This document shows, piece after piece, positions 1-10,581 of a DNA stretch of 64,000 nt. The notes beneath the pieces are model-generated. The model was not told the DNA's origin and made no database searches. It was given only the letters and a program-made list of their open reading frames with translations. The stretch comes from Macrothele yani (taxonomy: Eukaryota; Arthropoda; Arachnida; Araneae; Macrothelidae). The first letter of the stretch is position 1, and every line of letters begins with the position of its first letter. The position numbers were made by a program, and so were the translations under genes. Where the stretch lies: contig CM077023.1 of assembly GCA_039090855.1 (NCBI GenBank), positions 82,807,127-82,871,126 of the forward strand. Reading direction: 5' to 3'.

Positions 1-1030
1 AGTGACCTAGAAAGAACCTGAACACATAGTCACATACATATAAGGTAGAAATGAAGATGACTCGAACAGCACGATGATGAAATGTTTTTTGCTATTAATG
101 CGAGTTGATTAGTCATTGTATTTTCTGTAGGAGCTTATTATTTTCCTGAACAGGTTTTTAATAATTTATTTCATTTGTAGGAGGGCTTATCACAACTGCA
201 TTTTTTTTTCACCGTGATTTTTCGAAGTAACAGATTTTTTTGGAATTCGATATCTTTTTAAACTGATAATGACTTCCAATTATGTTTAAGAAAAGGTGAA
301 ATGTACTGTTTCACAGAACTATTTACCGAAACCCCTAAATATAAAATTCATTCTTTATAGCTATAATAGTTTTTGACTTAAGTGATCCATAGGTTGATAC
401 ATAGATATCATGCAATCACCTGTACAATAATTTAAGAACCATGTTTCTTACGGGAACATAAGATACAATAGCTGGTGCACATCTATGGAGGAGAGGGAAA
501 AGAGTATCAGTTGCTACAGTAACCTAAATATCATGCGAAACGCTATCCTCAATATCCTGTCTCACTTATAAAGAACTTCAAAATCAAGTCTTCCGATAGA
601 CGAATGAAATTTAATAATTAATCAAACCTCAAATATATATTCTCCCAAATCGCTCCTATGATCGGTTTCCGTCATATCGATACGGAAAGGTGAGAACAGA
701 ATTTTTCCGCTAACATACGAATTCGAGAAAGAATTCAAAATTTTTCGTTAACGCCTCTTAGAAACGGCAGTTTACCGTTAATATACGAAAGAACTGCGGA
801 AATGTTTCTGAAAATTTAGAATTTTCATGGCGTACGAAAAAATCGCGAAATGCAGGTTTTTTTTAGTCATTTCACGAAAAGCGTTGATTCAGGAATACAT
901 ATATGCTTCGTTAATTCACGAAAGAAATCACGGGAAATGTCTCGTAAATTTCAGAAAATTTTCACAGTATATGAGATAACCCTGATTCAGAAGGAAACAG
1001 TTAACTATACACTCTTGAAAATTTTGTGGT
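1..1030. other. AT-rich sequence, no gene seen
   Basis: This stretch contains homopolymer runs and degenerate AT-rich sequence. I see no recognisable coding sequence, and the short reading frame at 850-1032 is low-complexity. A stretch near 71-135 resembles one near 62751-62815 and is listed separately. The phrase 'tttctgaaaatttagaattt' occurs at about 807 and again at about 1348, on both sides of the fold-back element, so the element probably sits inside another old repeat. Confidence 0.5.
71..135. repeat. dispersed repeat shared with 62751-62815
   Basis: Both stretches share the order 'cgatgatga', a T-run, 'attaatgcga' or 'attagtgcga', 'ttagtcatt', and 'attttctgt' followed by 'agctt'. They are about three-quarters alike by eye and lie at opposite ends of the window. 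I cannot assign a class. The right-hand copy directly abuts the 69-bp palindrome. Confidence 0.45.
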
Positions 1031-1328
1031 AGGTTGCACCAAAACGTGGTGGTTCACCAACTGCACCACTTTTTGAGAAAAGATACACCATTTGTGGTGC
1101 AAACAAAACCCAACAACATGATGCAATCTTGTATCATAACATGCATCATTTTGTGGTGCAAACAAAACCCAACAACATGGTGCAACCTTGCAGAGTAATG
1201 TGGTGCAACCTTGTATCATAACGTGGTGCAAGTTGCGCAGTGTTATTGGGCTTTGTTTGCACCACACAATAGTGTATCGTTTCTCAGAAAGTGGTGCAGC
1301 TGGTGTACCACCACTTTTTGGTGTAAAC
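1031..1328. mobile_element. fold-back MITE-like element with ~85-bp inverted arms
   Basis: The left arm (about 1027-1115) and right arm (about 1243-1326) are near-perfect inverse complements. They are rich in 'ggtgca' and 'tgcacc' and contain matching blocks such as 'ctgcaccact' and 'gtggtgcaaacaaa'. The centre holds direct repeats of 'tgtggtgcaaacaaaacccaa' type and of 'cttgtatcataac'. There is no coding capacity. This is the structure of a non-autonomous inverted-repeat (MITE or fold-back) element. I could not identify a target duplication or a superfamily. Confidence 0.6.
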
Positions 1329-2831
1329 TAGCACAGAATTTTTAATAGTTTCTGAAAATTTAGAATTTTTCGGGAAAGTTTCGACAAAGGTCATCAGGTG
1401 AACAAAGTTGTGATTTTAAGGACTCCCGCCCCCCCCCCCCATATGAACTGTTTTAAAAGAGCATTAGTTTTACTTCAGGCACCGGCTGTCCACGCGTATT
1501 GTTTCCTTCTACCTGTTTAGTTAACGCTTGCAATCGATAATAGCTCTTTCGTTGCTTTTAGTTTCGAATCAATCAACGCATTTGTTTTGATATTTCCCGC
1601 CGCAACAAAACTTGTTTGAAAGTTCCGTTTTCAAAGACATCATTCTTGTCAACATTCGTGTGTTGGCAAGAATGATTGTTTTGTTGAACTTGCAATGAGA
1701 ATAGAAATTAAATATATGGCAGCGGCATCGGAGATTTCTCGATCACACGGTCATTTATTTTAGAAAATGCGATTTTAAAATGTTGAATATGTAACCTCCC
1801 CCACCCCCCTTCAGAGTTAAGGTAGCTTCCAAACAAATGTGCGCAGGTATGAATACTGGATAAATGAAATCCCAGTTAGAAGAGTCAAACAGAAACACAT
1901 TTGTTGATTCAAACAGAAGCATCTGTTGAACAGACGTGATTCATACAGAAGTGGCTGAAAGTGTTATGGAGACATACTCCAAATTACAAGCACCTTTACA
2001 ATCCGTATATATTGTAGATTTAAATTTTTTATATTTCTCATTTTTATTTCTCATATCACAGAATTAATTTTATATGACTTACTAAAGTTGAACTCTCCTT
2101 TCTTGCGTTTCAGAATTTTTAGGATGCGTCTGGAGTTCATGCATTTCTTATACACTTTGATTTTGAAGCTAGAAAAGTATCACGATAGATTATTTATTTA
2201 TTATTTTTTGCAATGGGCCAGTTATGCGTAGAAAACAGGATACTCGCTCCATAGACACCAGGGCGTTGTGTATGATGTGTTTTTTGCCAGTGCACTGTTT
2301 ACGAAACGCTTTAGCCACAGAGTTTCAGGGATTTATAGGACTTGGAGTATCCTTGTTTTATATAAATTCGTAAGTACATAATCACGGACGCTTCATACAG
2401 AGAACACAGTCCATTGTTCATTTACCAATTTACTCAAAAAAAAAAAAAAAAAAAACAATTTACCTTGAACGCATTCATTCCTTTTCTTATTTCCACTTGG
2501 CTTATGCAAAAGTTTTGGAGCGTTCACAGCCGCCATAATGCGTTTTCTTTCGCATCCTTAATTCCACAGTGCTTGTTTTATGTTGATGTGCAATTTAAAG
2601 GCATAAAGTGCCAGTGCCTCTATATCGCGCTGCCAATTTTTCTCAATCCAGCGTAAAAAAATTTCCCAAGTCAGACGGATTCAATCCATATTATTTTTTA
2701 TGTATTGAAAACGTCTTTTCACGTATCCACTTTTTCGTTTTTATACATCCACCTAAATTTTGTTGAAGTACAGAACTAGAAAAATGCTAATAGAAAGCAA
2801 GCAAATATATCCAATAAAAGAATAAAGTAGC
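1329..2831. other. non-coding, no feature recognised
   Basis: The stretch contains a C-run at about 1430-1440, an A-run at about 2436-2455 and AT-rich sequence. The short reading frames here have no recognisable domain. Confidence 0.5.
1639..1676. repeat. 16-bp hairpin with 6-nt loop
   Basis: The arm 'atcattcttgtcaaca' at 1639-1654 and its inverse complement at 1661-1676 have one G/T-type mismatch and a loop 'ttcgtg'. It could be a structured RNA or a small inverted duplication. Nothing nearby suggests a function. Confidence 0.5.
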
Positions 2832-2843
2832 TAATTTTTTCAC

Positions 2844-3138
2844 GTGAAACACAATAAAAATAAAAATAAAAAGTGAACTCCGTTTATTAGGCGTAGAAAA
2901 TAAGGGAAACAAAAGATGCTAGCTTTCACTACCTCCGGGTAGCTTCATCAGGCATTTAGTAGTTAAAGATCGCAGAAGCAACTGGAACAAATGTATTTCC
3001 GAGAATACAATTAAATTCAAAATAAGTAAAACACCTGCACGATGTCACGGGTTGTTTGATCCCAGGGCCGGGTGGTCACGTGTAACTTCTAGGAGCCGGT
3101 GCCATATGAAAGGAAGGCTCGTGGTTACATCTTTGTTA
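2844..3138 (-). repeat. PLE-1 downstream pLTR
   Basis: This is a direct repeat of 5492-5787 (about 295 bp, nearly identical). The few differences I see are one base in the A-rich stretch, one extra base near 5602, and a G/A at about 3066/5716. It overlaps the end of the reading frame (stop at 3045), as PLE pLTRs often do. It carries a hammerhead-like motif at 2911-2960. Confidence 0.85.
2911..2960 (-). ncRNA. hammerhead-ribozyme-like motif in PLE-1 pLTR
   Basis: On the minus strand the order is stem I strand 'aatgc', core CTGATGA, stem II 'gctacc/ggtagt' capped by 'cgga', core GAAA, then 'GCTA' and stem I return 'gcat'. Hammerhead motifs with very short stem III are known from PLE pLTRs. Here stem III would be only the palindromic AGCT, so activity might need a dimer. 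Cleavage is predicted between 2919 and 2920 (CTA|GCAT). The position of the inverted-tail junction in this element supports that site. Confidence 0.65.
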
Positions 3139-5486
3139 CACACATTCCGTCGCGTGATGATCTCGATGGTTTCGCGAAGCGCAGTAGCTCTTGCGCTGAC
3201 GTACGGTGCTAGTTTCTTAAAATCTCCCCATCTGGGAACTGCCCTTTCAGATGCAACATCACGGGCTAGTGCCGTCGTAAGCTTTCCGGCCTTAACGTCC
3301 CTTTGGTGTTCAGAAAAACGGATCTGGAAGGATCTTTTTGTCATCCCGATGTAGGACTTAACGGATGCGTCAGGATAATCCAAAGGAATAGCATAGACTC
3401 CGGCTTCAGTGAGCGTAGAAGGCGATGCGCGTTGGTCTGCTGAGAGAATATCTGACAAAGGTCTAGGAGCCGTCACGCCGATATCACAACCTAGCCTTCG
3501 GAGAGCATTCTTCAGGAAGTACGTTAGCCTAGGAACGTAGGGAACCGAACCCACGAACCGGGCTGGCTGTGCCGTGGGGTTGGCACGAGGCTGTGGGAGA
3601 GCAGTTTTTGCAGCCTTTCTGACTATTTGGTCGATTGCGATCATGTCGTATCCCGCTGCAGCCGCTAGGTTTCTAATGCTACGGATCTCCTCCTCGCATT
3701 TGGCTTTGTTCGATGAGAGTTCGAAAGCTCGCTTTGCTCTGTACTTAAAAAGGGCATATTTGCGTGCGGCCGGGCCTGCTGAGTCAGGTAGTATGGGGTT
3801 GTCCACGTGGGTAGGTTTGTAGTAGACCTCTGTGCTAAGAGCACCAGAGGGTAATCTTCTTACTAGTACATCCAGAAAAGGTAATGCACCTTCGGACTCA
3901 TAATCTGCTGTGAATTTAATATCCGGGTGCGCATCATTCATTCTGGCGAGAAAATCACTTAGGCTGGCTTGTCCATGCTGCCAAACAAAGAAAATGTCGT
4001 CAGCGTACCTTAACCATATTTTAGGAACTGTGGCCGACGATTGCAAAAGTTCATTTTCGAGAGGTCGGAGGACCGCTTCAGCAAGGACCGCCGACATCGA
4101 GGACCCCATAGGCACCCCTTTGTTTTGTTTGTAAATTCTGGATCGGAAGCTGAAAAAATTTGAGTCCGTGACTGCATCCAGTAGTTTGGATATAGCTTCC
4201 ACAGTTTCCGAAGGGTACAAGTTCGAGTCAGCGATAGAGCGCTTCAGGTTTGTGGTGGCTTCATGCACCGGCACTGAGGGGTATAAAGATTCGATGTCAA
4301 AGCTTCCAATTATGTCGTCTGGAGACACTGTCGTGGATCTCACTCTGGAAACGAAGTCAGCTGAGGAGAGTAGAACACCTTCGGCTATCGGTAGGAACGG
4401 CCGCAAGAAGGACGAGAATGCTTTTTCCAAATTAGCTGAAGGGGCGCATTTCCTGCTAACAATAGGTCTGATTGGATTGCCGCGCTTGTGATGTTTAAGT
4501 CGAGCAAAAGGAGAGGAACCTTAGGTCCCGGAGGGATCTTGGCAGCCTTTCTAAGTACTTCAGGAAGCGTCTTTATTTTTGCTATTCGCTTAATCTTCGC
4601 CACCCACTTGTTAAGCGGATTTACAGCTTGCAGAATGGAATTAGACTGGGTGATGAACTCCTCCAGCTTCCTGCAGTAGTCGGATTCGTCCATTACTGCA
4701 ATTTGCCCGGACTTGTCTGTGAGGGTGAAGATCAGGGAGTGGTCTTTCTTGAGGTTGGAGACATATTTGGGTATTCCCGGTGCTTTTCCGATTCGGTGTT
4801 GTTTAACAGCACGAGTTAATCTGTCAACACATCCGAGTCTAATCTGGTCCCTTTCTTGGAGCGGAACACTCTGTAGGACGCTTTCAATGGCGGGAATAAC
4901 GGCCTTAAGTCCGACTGGTTGGTAAAATGCAAATTTAGGTCCTTTTTGTAGAACTTTCATCTCCTCCAGTGAGAAAGACCGGGAAGAGACATTGACTATG
5001 GGAATATGCTGGCGGGTGCCGGGGAGGTCCAAATTCATCTCTCAGGTTGGCTAGTTTGCACTGGTGCTTCGCCGATAGGGAGCTGTATTGGCGCCTTGAA
5101 AGCATATTAACCCTGCGGAGAAGCGCGTCAAACTCCAGCGGTGTAACCTCCTCTGCAAGGCTCGTATAAAGGCGGAATACACGGTTCTCCAGAGTCATAA
5201 CAGCGATCCTTTTCATGCGTATAAGATGATTGAGCGTCTGCATTTGAAGTAAGGACTTTTTTCTTCGGAACCAATTATCATCCACTGACGATCTGAAGCG
5301 GAGGAACTTCGGGATGAAACCCAGTGATTTGCAATTGCTTAAGAAAAGTAAGTGGCACTTCTCCTCTTCCAACTTGATTCTGCATCTTCGATACTCTGCA
5401 AAAGAACCCATTGTATTTGCCCGGAAACAGCAGAGATAACAACTATATATACGATCGATGAAGAAAACGGGTTTCTGTACGCCCAA
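3045..5486 (-). pseudogene. PLE-1 reverse transcriptase / GIY-YIG endonuclease, two frameshifts
   Basis: The coding region is in three overlapping pieces: 5486-4935, 5038-4385 and 4430-3045. The outer two share a frame and the middle one is shifted. One break lies near 4990-5035 and the other near 4500-4525, just before the reverse transcriptase fingers. In the last piece (461 residues) I see FDIESLYPSVP at 44-54, GVPMGS at 105-110 and catalytic YADD at 142-145. The C-terminal endonuclease has GVY at 344-346 and YIG at 360-362. The N-terminal piece is basic and probably starts at MGSFAEYRR rather than at the upstream ATG. The enzyme would perform target-primed reverse transcription, but not from this broken copy. 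Confidence 0.9.
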
Positions 5487-5491
5487 TTAAT

Positions 5492-5787
5492 GTGAAACAC
5501 AATAAAAATAGAAATAAAAAGTGAACTCCGTTTATTAGGCGTAGAAAATAAGGGAAACAAAAGATGCTAGCTTTCACTACCTCCGGGTAGCTTCATCAGG
5601 CAATTTAGTAGTTAAAGATCGCAGAAGCAACTGGAACAAATGTATTTCCGAGAATACAATTAAATTCAAAATAAGTAAAACACCTGCACGATGTCACGGG
5701 TTGTTTGATCCCAGGACCGGGTGGTCACGTGTAACTTCTAGGAGCCGGTGCCATATGAAAGGAAGGCTCGTGGTTACATCTTTGTTA
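5492..5787 (-). repeat. PLE-1 upstream partial pLTR
   Basis: This direct repeat of 2844-3138 is the 3' end of a truncated upstream copy. It includes the last codons of the endonuclease frame. It ends at 'tttgtta', where the inverted tail begins. Confidence 0.85.
5560..5608 (-). ncRNA. hammerhead-ribozyme-like motif, upstream pLTR copy
   Basis: This is the same minus-strand core as at 2911-2960: CTGATGA, stem II with a 'cgga' loop, then GAAA. An extra base changes the stem I strand from 'aatgc' to 'attgc', weakening stem I by one pair. The predicted cut lies between 5567 and 5568. Confidence 0.6.
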
Positions 5788-5911
5788 GCATCTTTTGTTT
5801 CCCTTATTTTCTACGCCTAATAAACGGAGTTCACTTTTTATTTTTATTTTTATTGTGTTTCACATTAATTGGGCGTACAGAAACCCGTTTTCTTCATCGA
5901 TCGTATATATA
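5788..5911 (+). repeat. PLE-1 inverted tail
   Basis: This is the inverse complement of 5444-5567 over about 124 bp. It begins with 'gcatcttttg' directly at the end of the upstream pLTR. The inverted copy ends at base 5567, which is the predicted hammerhead cleavage position. Confidence 0.85.
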
Positions 5912-5928
5912 TTTGTTAATTTTTTCAC

Positions 5929-6777
5929 TGTGTGATAAGGTGTCAGACAACTAATAAATGGAATGTTTAATTTATAGCATTTAACTATCACTATGAGTGA
6001 TGACTTGACTCCTCACTAGAAATATCATCAAATAGTTTACTAACGGTAAGTACCCAGACTCTCCACCATATATAGAAGAACAGGGCACGATTGGGTAATA
6101 AAAGTCACGGGAAAATGTTGATCAACTTAGAACAGTTCTTGATAAATTTGAATCATCTTTAAATATTTATTACAAAGGAACGACAAAATTAACAGCAATT
6201 TTAAATTCACTGAAAATTTTCCAGATTTAACATATTAGAAAAATCCATATTTCTCACTTTATTACATTTTACGCAAAGATTCCCAGAATTTTGGAAATTT
6301 CCCAATGTATAGAATAAATATAAACTGAGTTAGTTGTAGGTATCTCGATGTTGATGGCAAAACTTCCGTGTTTTTCCATATTTAAGCTTATATTGTGCAT
6401 AAACAGAAGCATGAAAGCATGATGGTGTGAAAAGTATGAAATATAAATTAATATTTATGTAAAAATTCGTAGCTCAATAATGTGTCCGAATACAACGTAT
6501 AGAACTCCCAAAACTTAATTTCTTTTCATAGCTAATTTCTTTCTTATTCCGTTTTTCTCTCTCATTTTTTCCCTTTGAGAACCTCCGTAAACAAAAAGGC
6601 ATATAGTCAACAACATCTATTCATAATTATGTCACAGTTCAAAGCCGGGAAGAACTGCCATTCCCTAATTTATCGATATTTACTCTAGGGAAGGAAAGGA
6701 ACCAAAACTAAAGAACAAACACATCGACGCAGCACGGAACTCAAACCTAGCTCCTCAGAGAGTTTCACCTTAACTAC
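5929..6777. other. AT-rich, no feature recognised
   Basis: No domain-bearing reading frame, long repeat or structured element is visible here. Confidence 0.5.
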
Positions 6778-7065
6778 TTAGACAATTGGCGACTCCAATA
6801 TTGCCTTTACTGCGTAAACACAACAACCCACCTGTTCAGCCGTTTGGGAAATCGAGGCACCCGGTCTCCGAGCTCCCGCAATCTGTCTTTCTTCAAAATA
6901 CGATAAATCCTTCCCTTTACCCATCACGTTCCGAATTTTACTACCTACTGCTCCACTCACACCTTATATATGCCACGTTGGTCGACTAATCGTGCCCTCT
7001 CTGAAATCACGTATTCAACGGGCCGCATCCACTTTCGATAGGTGTTGTCATAATTTAGTGATCAC
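6778..7065 (-). pseudogene. Tc1-like transposase N-terminal scrap
   Basis: The minus-strand frame at 6960-6778 contains GKGKDLSYFEERQIAGARR and SISQTAEQVG. This is the N-terminal helix-turn-helix of Tc1-type transposases, which binds the terminal repeats. Nothing downstream of the helix-turn-helix remains. The region 7035-7065 contains 'gtgatcactcggtgtat', which may be the terminal repeat beside the transposase start. No catalytic residues are present. Confidence 0.65.
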
Positions 7066-7317
7066 TCGGTGTATATTAATGTATCTCACATAGTCACGAA
7101 GCCACCAATAAAATTTCTGTGTCGCATGCCTTAAGCTCTTCTCATATCGATGGAACAAGCTTCATGAAGAATCAAGAAAACATCAGCTTTTGAAACATCA
7201 AACAAACGGTAGTGCAGCACCAGGAGAAAATGTTGATCAGCAGTAGTACACCTATTATGCAAAGCATCCCGATGGGCACGAGTTTTGGCTGAAAAGTTGG
7301 CAAAACCTATTGGACTG

Positions 7318-7714
7318 AGGGATGTATGAGTTAAATGGAAAACGAAGCAACGAAAACCCTGCAGGTGTAGTTCAATTAGAAGAACAGCAGCTACGTAGTA
7401 GACCATGTGGGTTCGAACCTTACTGTCGGCAAAAGAATGGTTATATTGGCGCCCAAACGAAAAAGGATTTCCTGGCTTGAGGATTGAAAAGAAATATGTG
7501 GTGGTCCTTCTGCGCAGCGTACGTGAATAATAAATAAATATTTCTACAATGAAATGGCGTTGCTGTCAGTTGACTCGGCACCTGCTGAACTATTTCGTAA
7601 TCCCGCCTTTCTCTTTGGTGATGTGACGTATGAGTAAAATGGACAGTGAAGCAGCGATAAGCATGCTTCATTGTCCAGTTCGGATCCCATTATCGGTAAA
7701 AAGGTTGCAACTAT
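7318..7714 (+). mobile_element. old TRIM with tRNA-like LTRs (copy 1)
   Basis: The first LTR (about 7318-7445) ends 'ggttata'. A primer-site-like 'tggcgcccaaac' follows one base later at 7447-7458. A second, diverged LTR begins 'tgtgacgtatgag' at 7622 and runs to about 7714. Aligned words include 'gtatgagt(t/a)aaatgga' and 'tcgg(c/t)aaaa'. The first LTR contains tRNA-like boxes ('gtagttcaattag' and 'gggttcgaacc'). It belongs to the same family as the better copies at 13.5 and 34.5 kb. Boundaries are approximate. Confidence 0.6.
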
Positions 7715-8265
7715 CCAAATCAGCTTTATAATATACTCTTGTGGCCTGCCTCCACATCATTAACGGGTAATCTGACGCTATATCTTCCCTCAGCTGTAGT
7801 ATTTATGCAATTAATATCTTAATTTTCCTGTCAGTGTATACAGTAGAAGTAGTCAATAAAATATCAGGGACATCATAACTTAATGCACTCAGGGTTCAAA
7901 TGAAAAGAGATATAAGACTGAACCGAAGTAATAAATGAACTTGAAACAGCAGAGCAATTCAAATCCTCTATTCAAGTTGTTTCCTTATCACCAGACATCT
8001 TCTAAAACGTTACGATTAACTAGAGTGTAACTTCACAACAGTTAAGGTTCAAGAAGCTCATGCGTGAAACGACGTAATTCTCCAACCAATTAATCAAAGA
8101 GGACACAGTGCTGTTTTTTTTTTATTGAATCTAGTTGAAGCTTGACTTACTGCAGACATCGACAAAGGAAAAAAGGTTCATGGAGGTGGATTTTAGAATA
8201 GAAGTATAAAAGAAGCAACAAAAATTAAAAAAACAAATCAACTCGTCTGGAAGGTTAGAAATGTT
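7715..8265. other. no feature recognised
   Basis: AT-rich sequence with no domain-bearing reading frame and no repeat I can match elsewhere in the window. Confidence 0.45.
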
Positions 8266-8488
8266 GGATGCCGCCCCAGTGGCGCAGTGGTCTAAGCGAT
8301 GGCTTCTGATCATTCGCCCGAGATGGGTCCGGGTTCGAATCCCGGTGAGGCATGGATGTTGTGTTTGTCTTACGGCGCTGTCTCGCTCCCTTCCCTGGGA
8401 CCAGTGGCCCTAAATAAAGGACGGGCGACTGCTTATAGCTCATTGAGTTGCTCACGGTGGTTGTTAAACCCCAATAAAAAAAAAAAAA
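8266..8488 (+). mobile_element. tRNA-derived SINE, family A
   Basis: The head 'gccgccccagtggcgcagtg' with B box 'gggttcgaatccc' is tRNA-like. A shared body follows ('tgttgtgtttgtcttacgg', 'cgggcgactgcttatag', 'gttgctcacggtggt'), ending in an A-rich tail. The long gap between the boxes suggests a class II (Leu or Ser-like) tRNA ancestor. Family A occurs at least eleven times in the window on both strands. It is non-coding and depends on a LINE partner. Confidence 0.9.
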
Positions 8489-8689
8489 AGCTGGGTATGT
8501 CCCAACATCCATAGAAAAGTGCATGGAATGCATTGGAATGAACAAGAAGCTTATTTTAGAAATGGACGAAGTCTAGAATGCGTCAACAATAATATCAGCA
8601 ACATTCCTTGGCACTTGTAAGACATCCTATGAATCAGCCTACTGATGTAAATTTGTGGAATATTAATCCAAATCCATTTCTGTATCTCC

Positions 8690-9110
8690 AGCAACCCCTA
8701 GTATATAGTTCGCGGGCATATAGAGCTGCACACATACTGTATTTAAAAGATTGTCCATGAGTGATCAGTGCGACAAAGGTCCGGGTACTGCGATGGCCAT
8801 TGTAGAACCCGTCGTTTTCATGTTCTCCGGCATTGTCCAAGATATTCGCGGAGCCGGCATGCGTTATCAAAAATTCTCAGAAAGTTAGCTCTAATTGCAT
8901 GTCCGTGCTAACAGTCCCTAGTTGTTCGCTGGCTGAGAGAACTGCACACGTATTATTTAAAAGGCAAGCACATTCACAGGGCGATGGCCATTGTAGAACC
9001 CCGATGCTTTCATATTCTCCGACATTTTCCAAAATATTCGAGGTGCCGGCATGCGTTATCAAAAATTCTCAGAAAGTTAAATCTATTGCATTTTCGTGCT
9101 GAAATGCTCA
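8690..9110. repeat. ~200-bp tandem duplication, diverged
   Basis: Unit 1 (about 8695-8905) and unit 2 (about 8920-9110) share 'gcgatggccattgtagaacc', 'ccggcatgcgttatcaaaaa' and 'ttctcagaaagtta'. The small reading frames over them are by-products of the duplication. The class is unknown. Confidence 0.75.
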
Positions 9111-9870
9111 GCGTTCAGAAAAAAAGAGATATAAATGTTTGTGCTGAAAAATATTTTTTGTGTGTTTTTGCTGAAACACACACAAATAGACAATGGAATC
9201 CAGGAAACTTATGCCCGGTCCGGTGAATGTGGTTGCAGTTAAGGTGTGAATCACCTCACAGAAAGTCCATTCCCGAATGTCACGGGGACACAGAGAAATA
9301 AATGAAAATATGGTTAACATATCCTAACATTCTGGAGCCGTTGAGTATAACAGATAGCTGTACGGACTCAGGGGATAATGGGCGAAATGCGGTTACAAAT
9401 GTGTGTGTGTGTGGGGGGGGGTTAAATGTTGTTTTGGGAGAAGCTTAGCTCTCTTAAGGCCTCTCACTTGCCGCCTATGCTCAAGAAGAAATGATATGGG
9501 ATCGTGGGTTTAAATGAGATCCACTGTTGAACGGTTCATGTCTTCCTGAAGAAATGATCTAGTTTCAATTATCCCAATCCCATTGCAAATGACCTTGCAA
9601 GATACAAGTGTCAGAGAGCTGCGACTTTACTATGAAATCTCATGCTCTTGATTTTCGGCTGTTTGATTATTGATTCAAGCGAATTAAATTAAAGCTTACT
9701 TAATAGGCCGAGCAAATGACGATATCGTTTCTATTGGTTGATACGTGGTGACATCTTGCTGCCTAAATTATTGTGCAATCTTCTCTGGAAGTTGAATATC
9801 TGACTGGATACATTATGCATTTCTCGAAAATTCTGGAATCATTGTAGCAACCATAATATCGTTTTAGCTG
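9111..9870. other. no feature recognised
   Basis: Contains a (tg)n and G-run microsatellite at about 9400-9421. No supported gene. Confidence 0.45.
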
Positions 9871-9907
9871 TTAATAGTCTGTCTGCTCTGGGATGTTGAA
9901 ATGACAA

Positions 9908-10050
9908 AAACATGTAAAAGGCACACTAGTGTATACAGTTTTGTACGTATTACAGGCATCGGAACATCTACGCTTATTTCCACAGTGGGTGGTTTTGAAC
10001 TGTTCTTTCTCAGTTTGCACAGTGTACACTAGTGTGCCTTTTACATGTTT
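9908..10050. mobile_element. small fold-back element with 29-bp inverted arms
   Basis: The left arm at 9908-9936 (starting 'aaacatgtaaaaggcac') and the right arm at 10022-10050 match in inverse complement with one mismatch. They flank about 85 bp of unique sequence. This may be a tiny MITE or an inverted duplication, and no coding capacity is present. A second perfect hairpin follows directly. Confidence 0.6.
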
Positions 10051-10051
10051 T

Positions 10052-10079
10052 AAGGCGGGATGTTTGCACATCCCGCCTT
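10052..10079. repeat. perfect 11-bp hairpin
   Basis: 'aaggcgggatg' at 10052-10062 and its inverse complement at 10069-10079 are separated by 'tttgca'. It is GC-rich compared with its surroundings. Confidence 0.6.
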
Positions 10080-10581
10080 TGTGACATCTTTGAGCTTCGG
10101 GGTAGTAATCACGGGATATTCGCTGTGCATTCTTATAGTGGTGTCAGTTATTGTTTTTTACGATTATAACCATGGATACCAAAGCTACAACGCCATGACG
10201 CAGTCTATGGTGGTTGAAACTGAGCATAGCGTTAGAGTGCAGTATAGAGTATCTATGAAAACGGTAACGCACTCTGACATGGATACTGTAATGCTGCTTC
10301 CAGGCTTCTCACGGCGAAAGCTATTTCCCCCATTATAGGCTGTACACGCAGAAAGATGTCGTGGCGTCGATGTATAAAGATCTGCAATAGTATATCCTGT
10401 GGAGCTTTTCACCAATCTTCTTCCAGTTGGACACGTAGGGTGTCTAGTGTCTTGGCTGGATCCTGACGCCTTGGGATACAAGGTCTTAGGATATCAAAGA
10501 TGGGCTCAATAGGGAAAAAGTGAGGGGACATGGCTGATAATTGCAGAATATTTACTCCGGGTGCCTTAAGGAGGTGAATTA

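Larger units (their letters stand above)
2844..5916 (-). mobile_element. Penelope-like retroelement (PLE-1), complete insertion with pLTRs and inverted tail
   Basis: The insertion is bounded by a 12-bp target duplication, 'taattttttcac', at 2832-2843 and 5917-5928. Reading on the minus strand, it has an inverted segment (5911-5788), a partial upstream repeat (5787-5492), a broken coding region (5486-3045) and a downstream repeat (3138-2844). This tandem 'pLTR' layout with an inverted tail is typical of endonuclease-bearing Penelope-like elements. The protein has a YADD reverse transcriptase and a GIY-YIG endonuclease. Both repeats contain a hammerhead-like motif. Two frameshifts make this copy non-autonomous. 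Confidence 0.9.

Noticed and set aside
10060..10338. 92-residue open frame with a hydrophobic N-terminal stretch
   Set aside because: No recognisable domain. It begins inside a hairpin and lies between transposon fragments. The hydrophobic run alone is not enough to call a gene.
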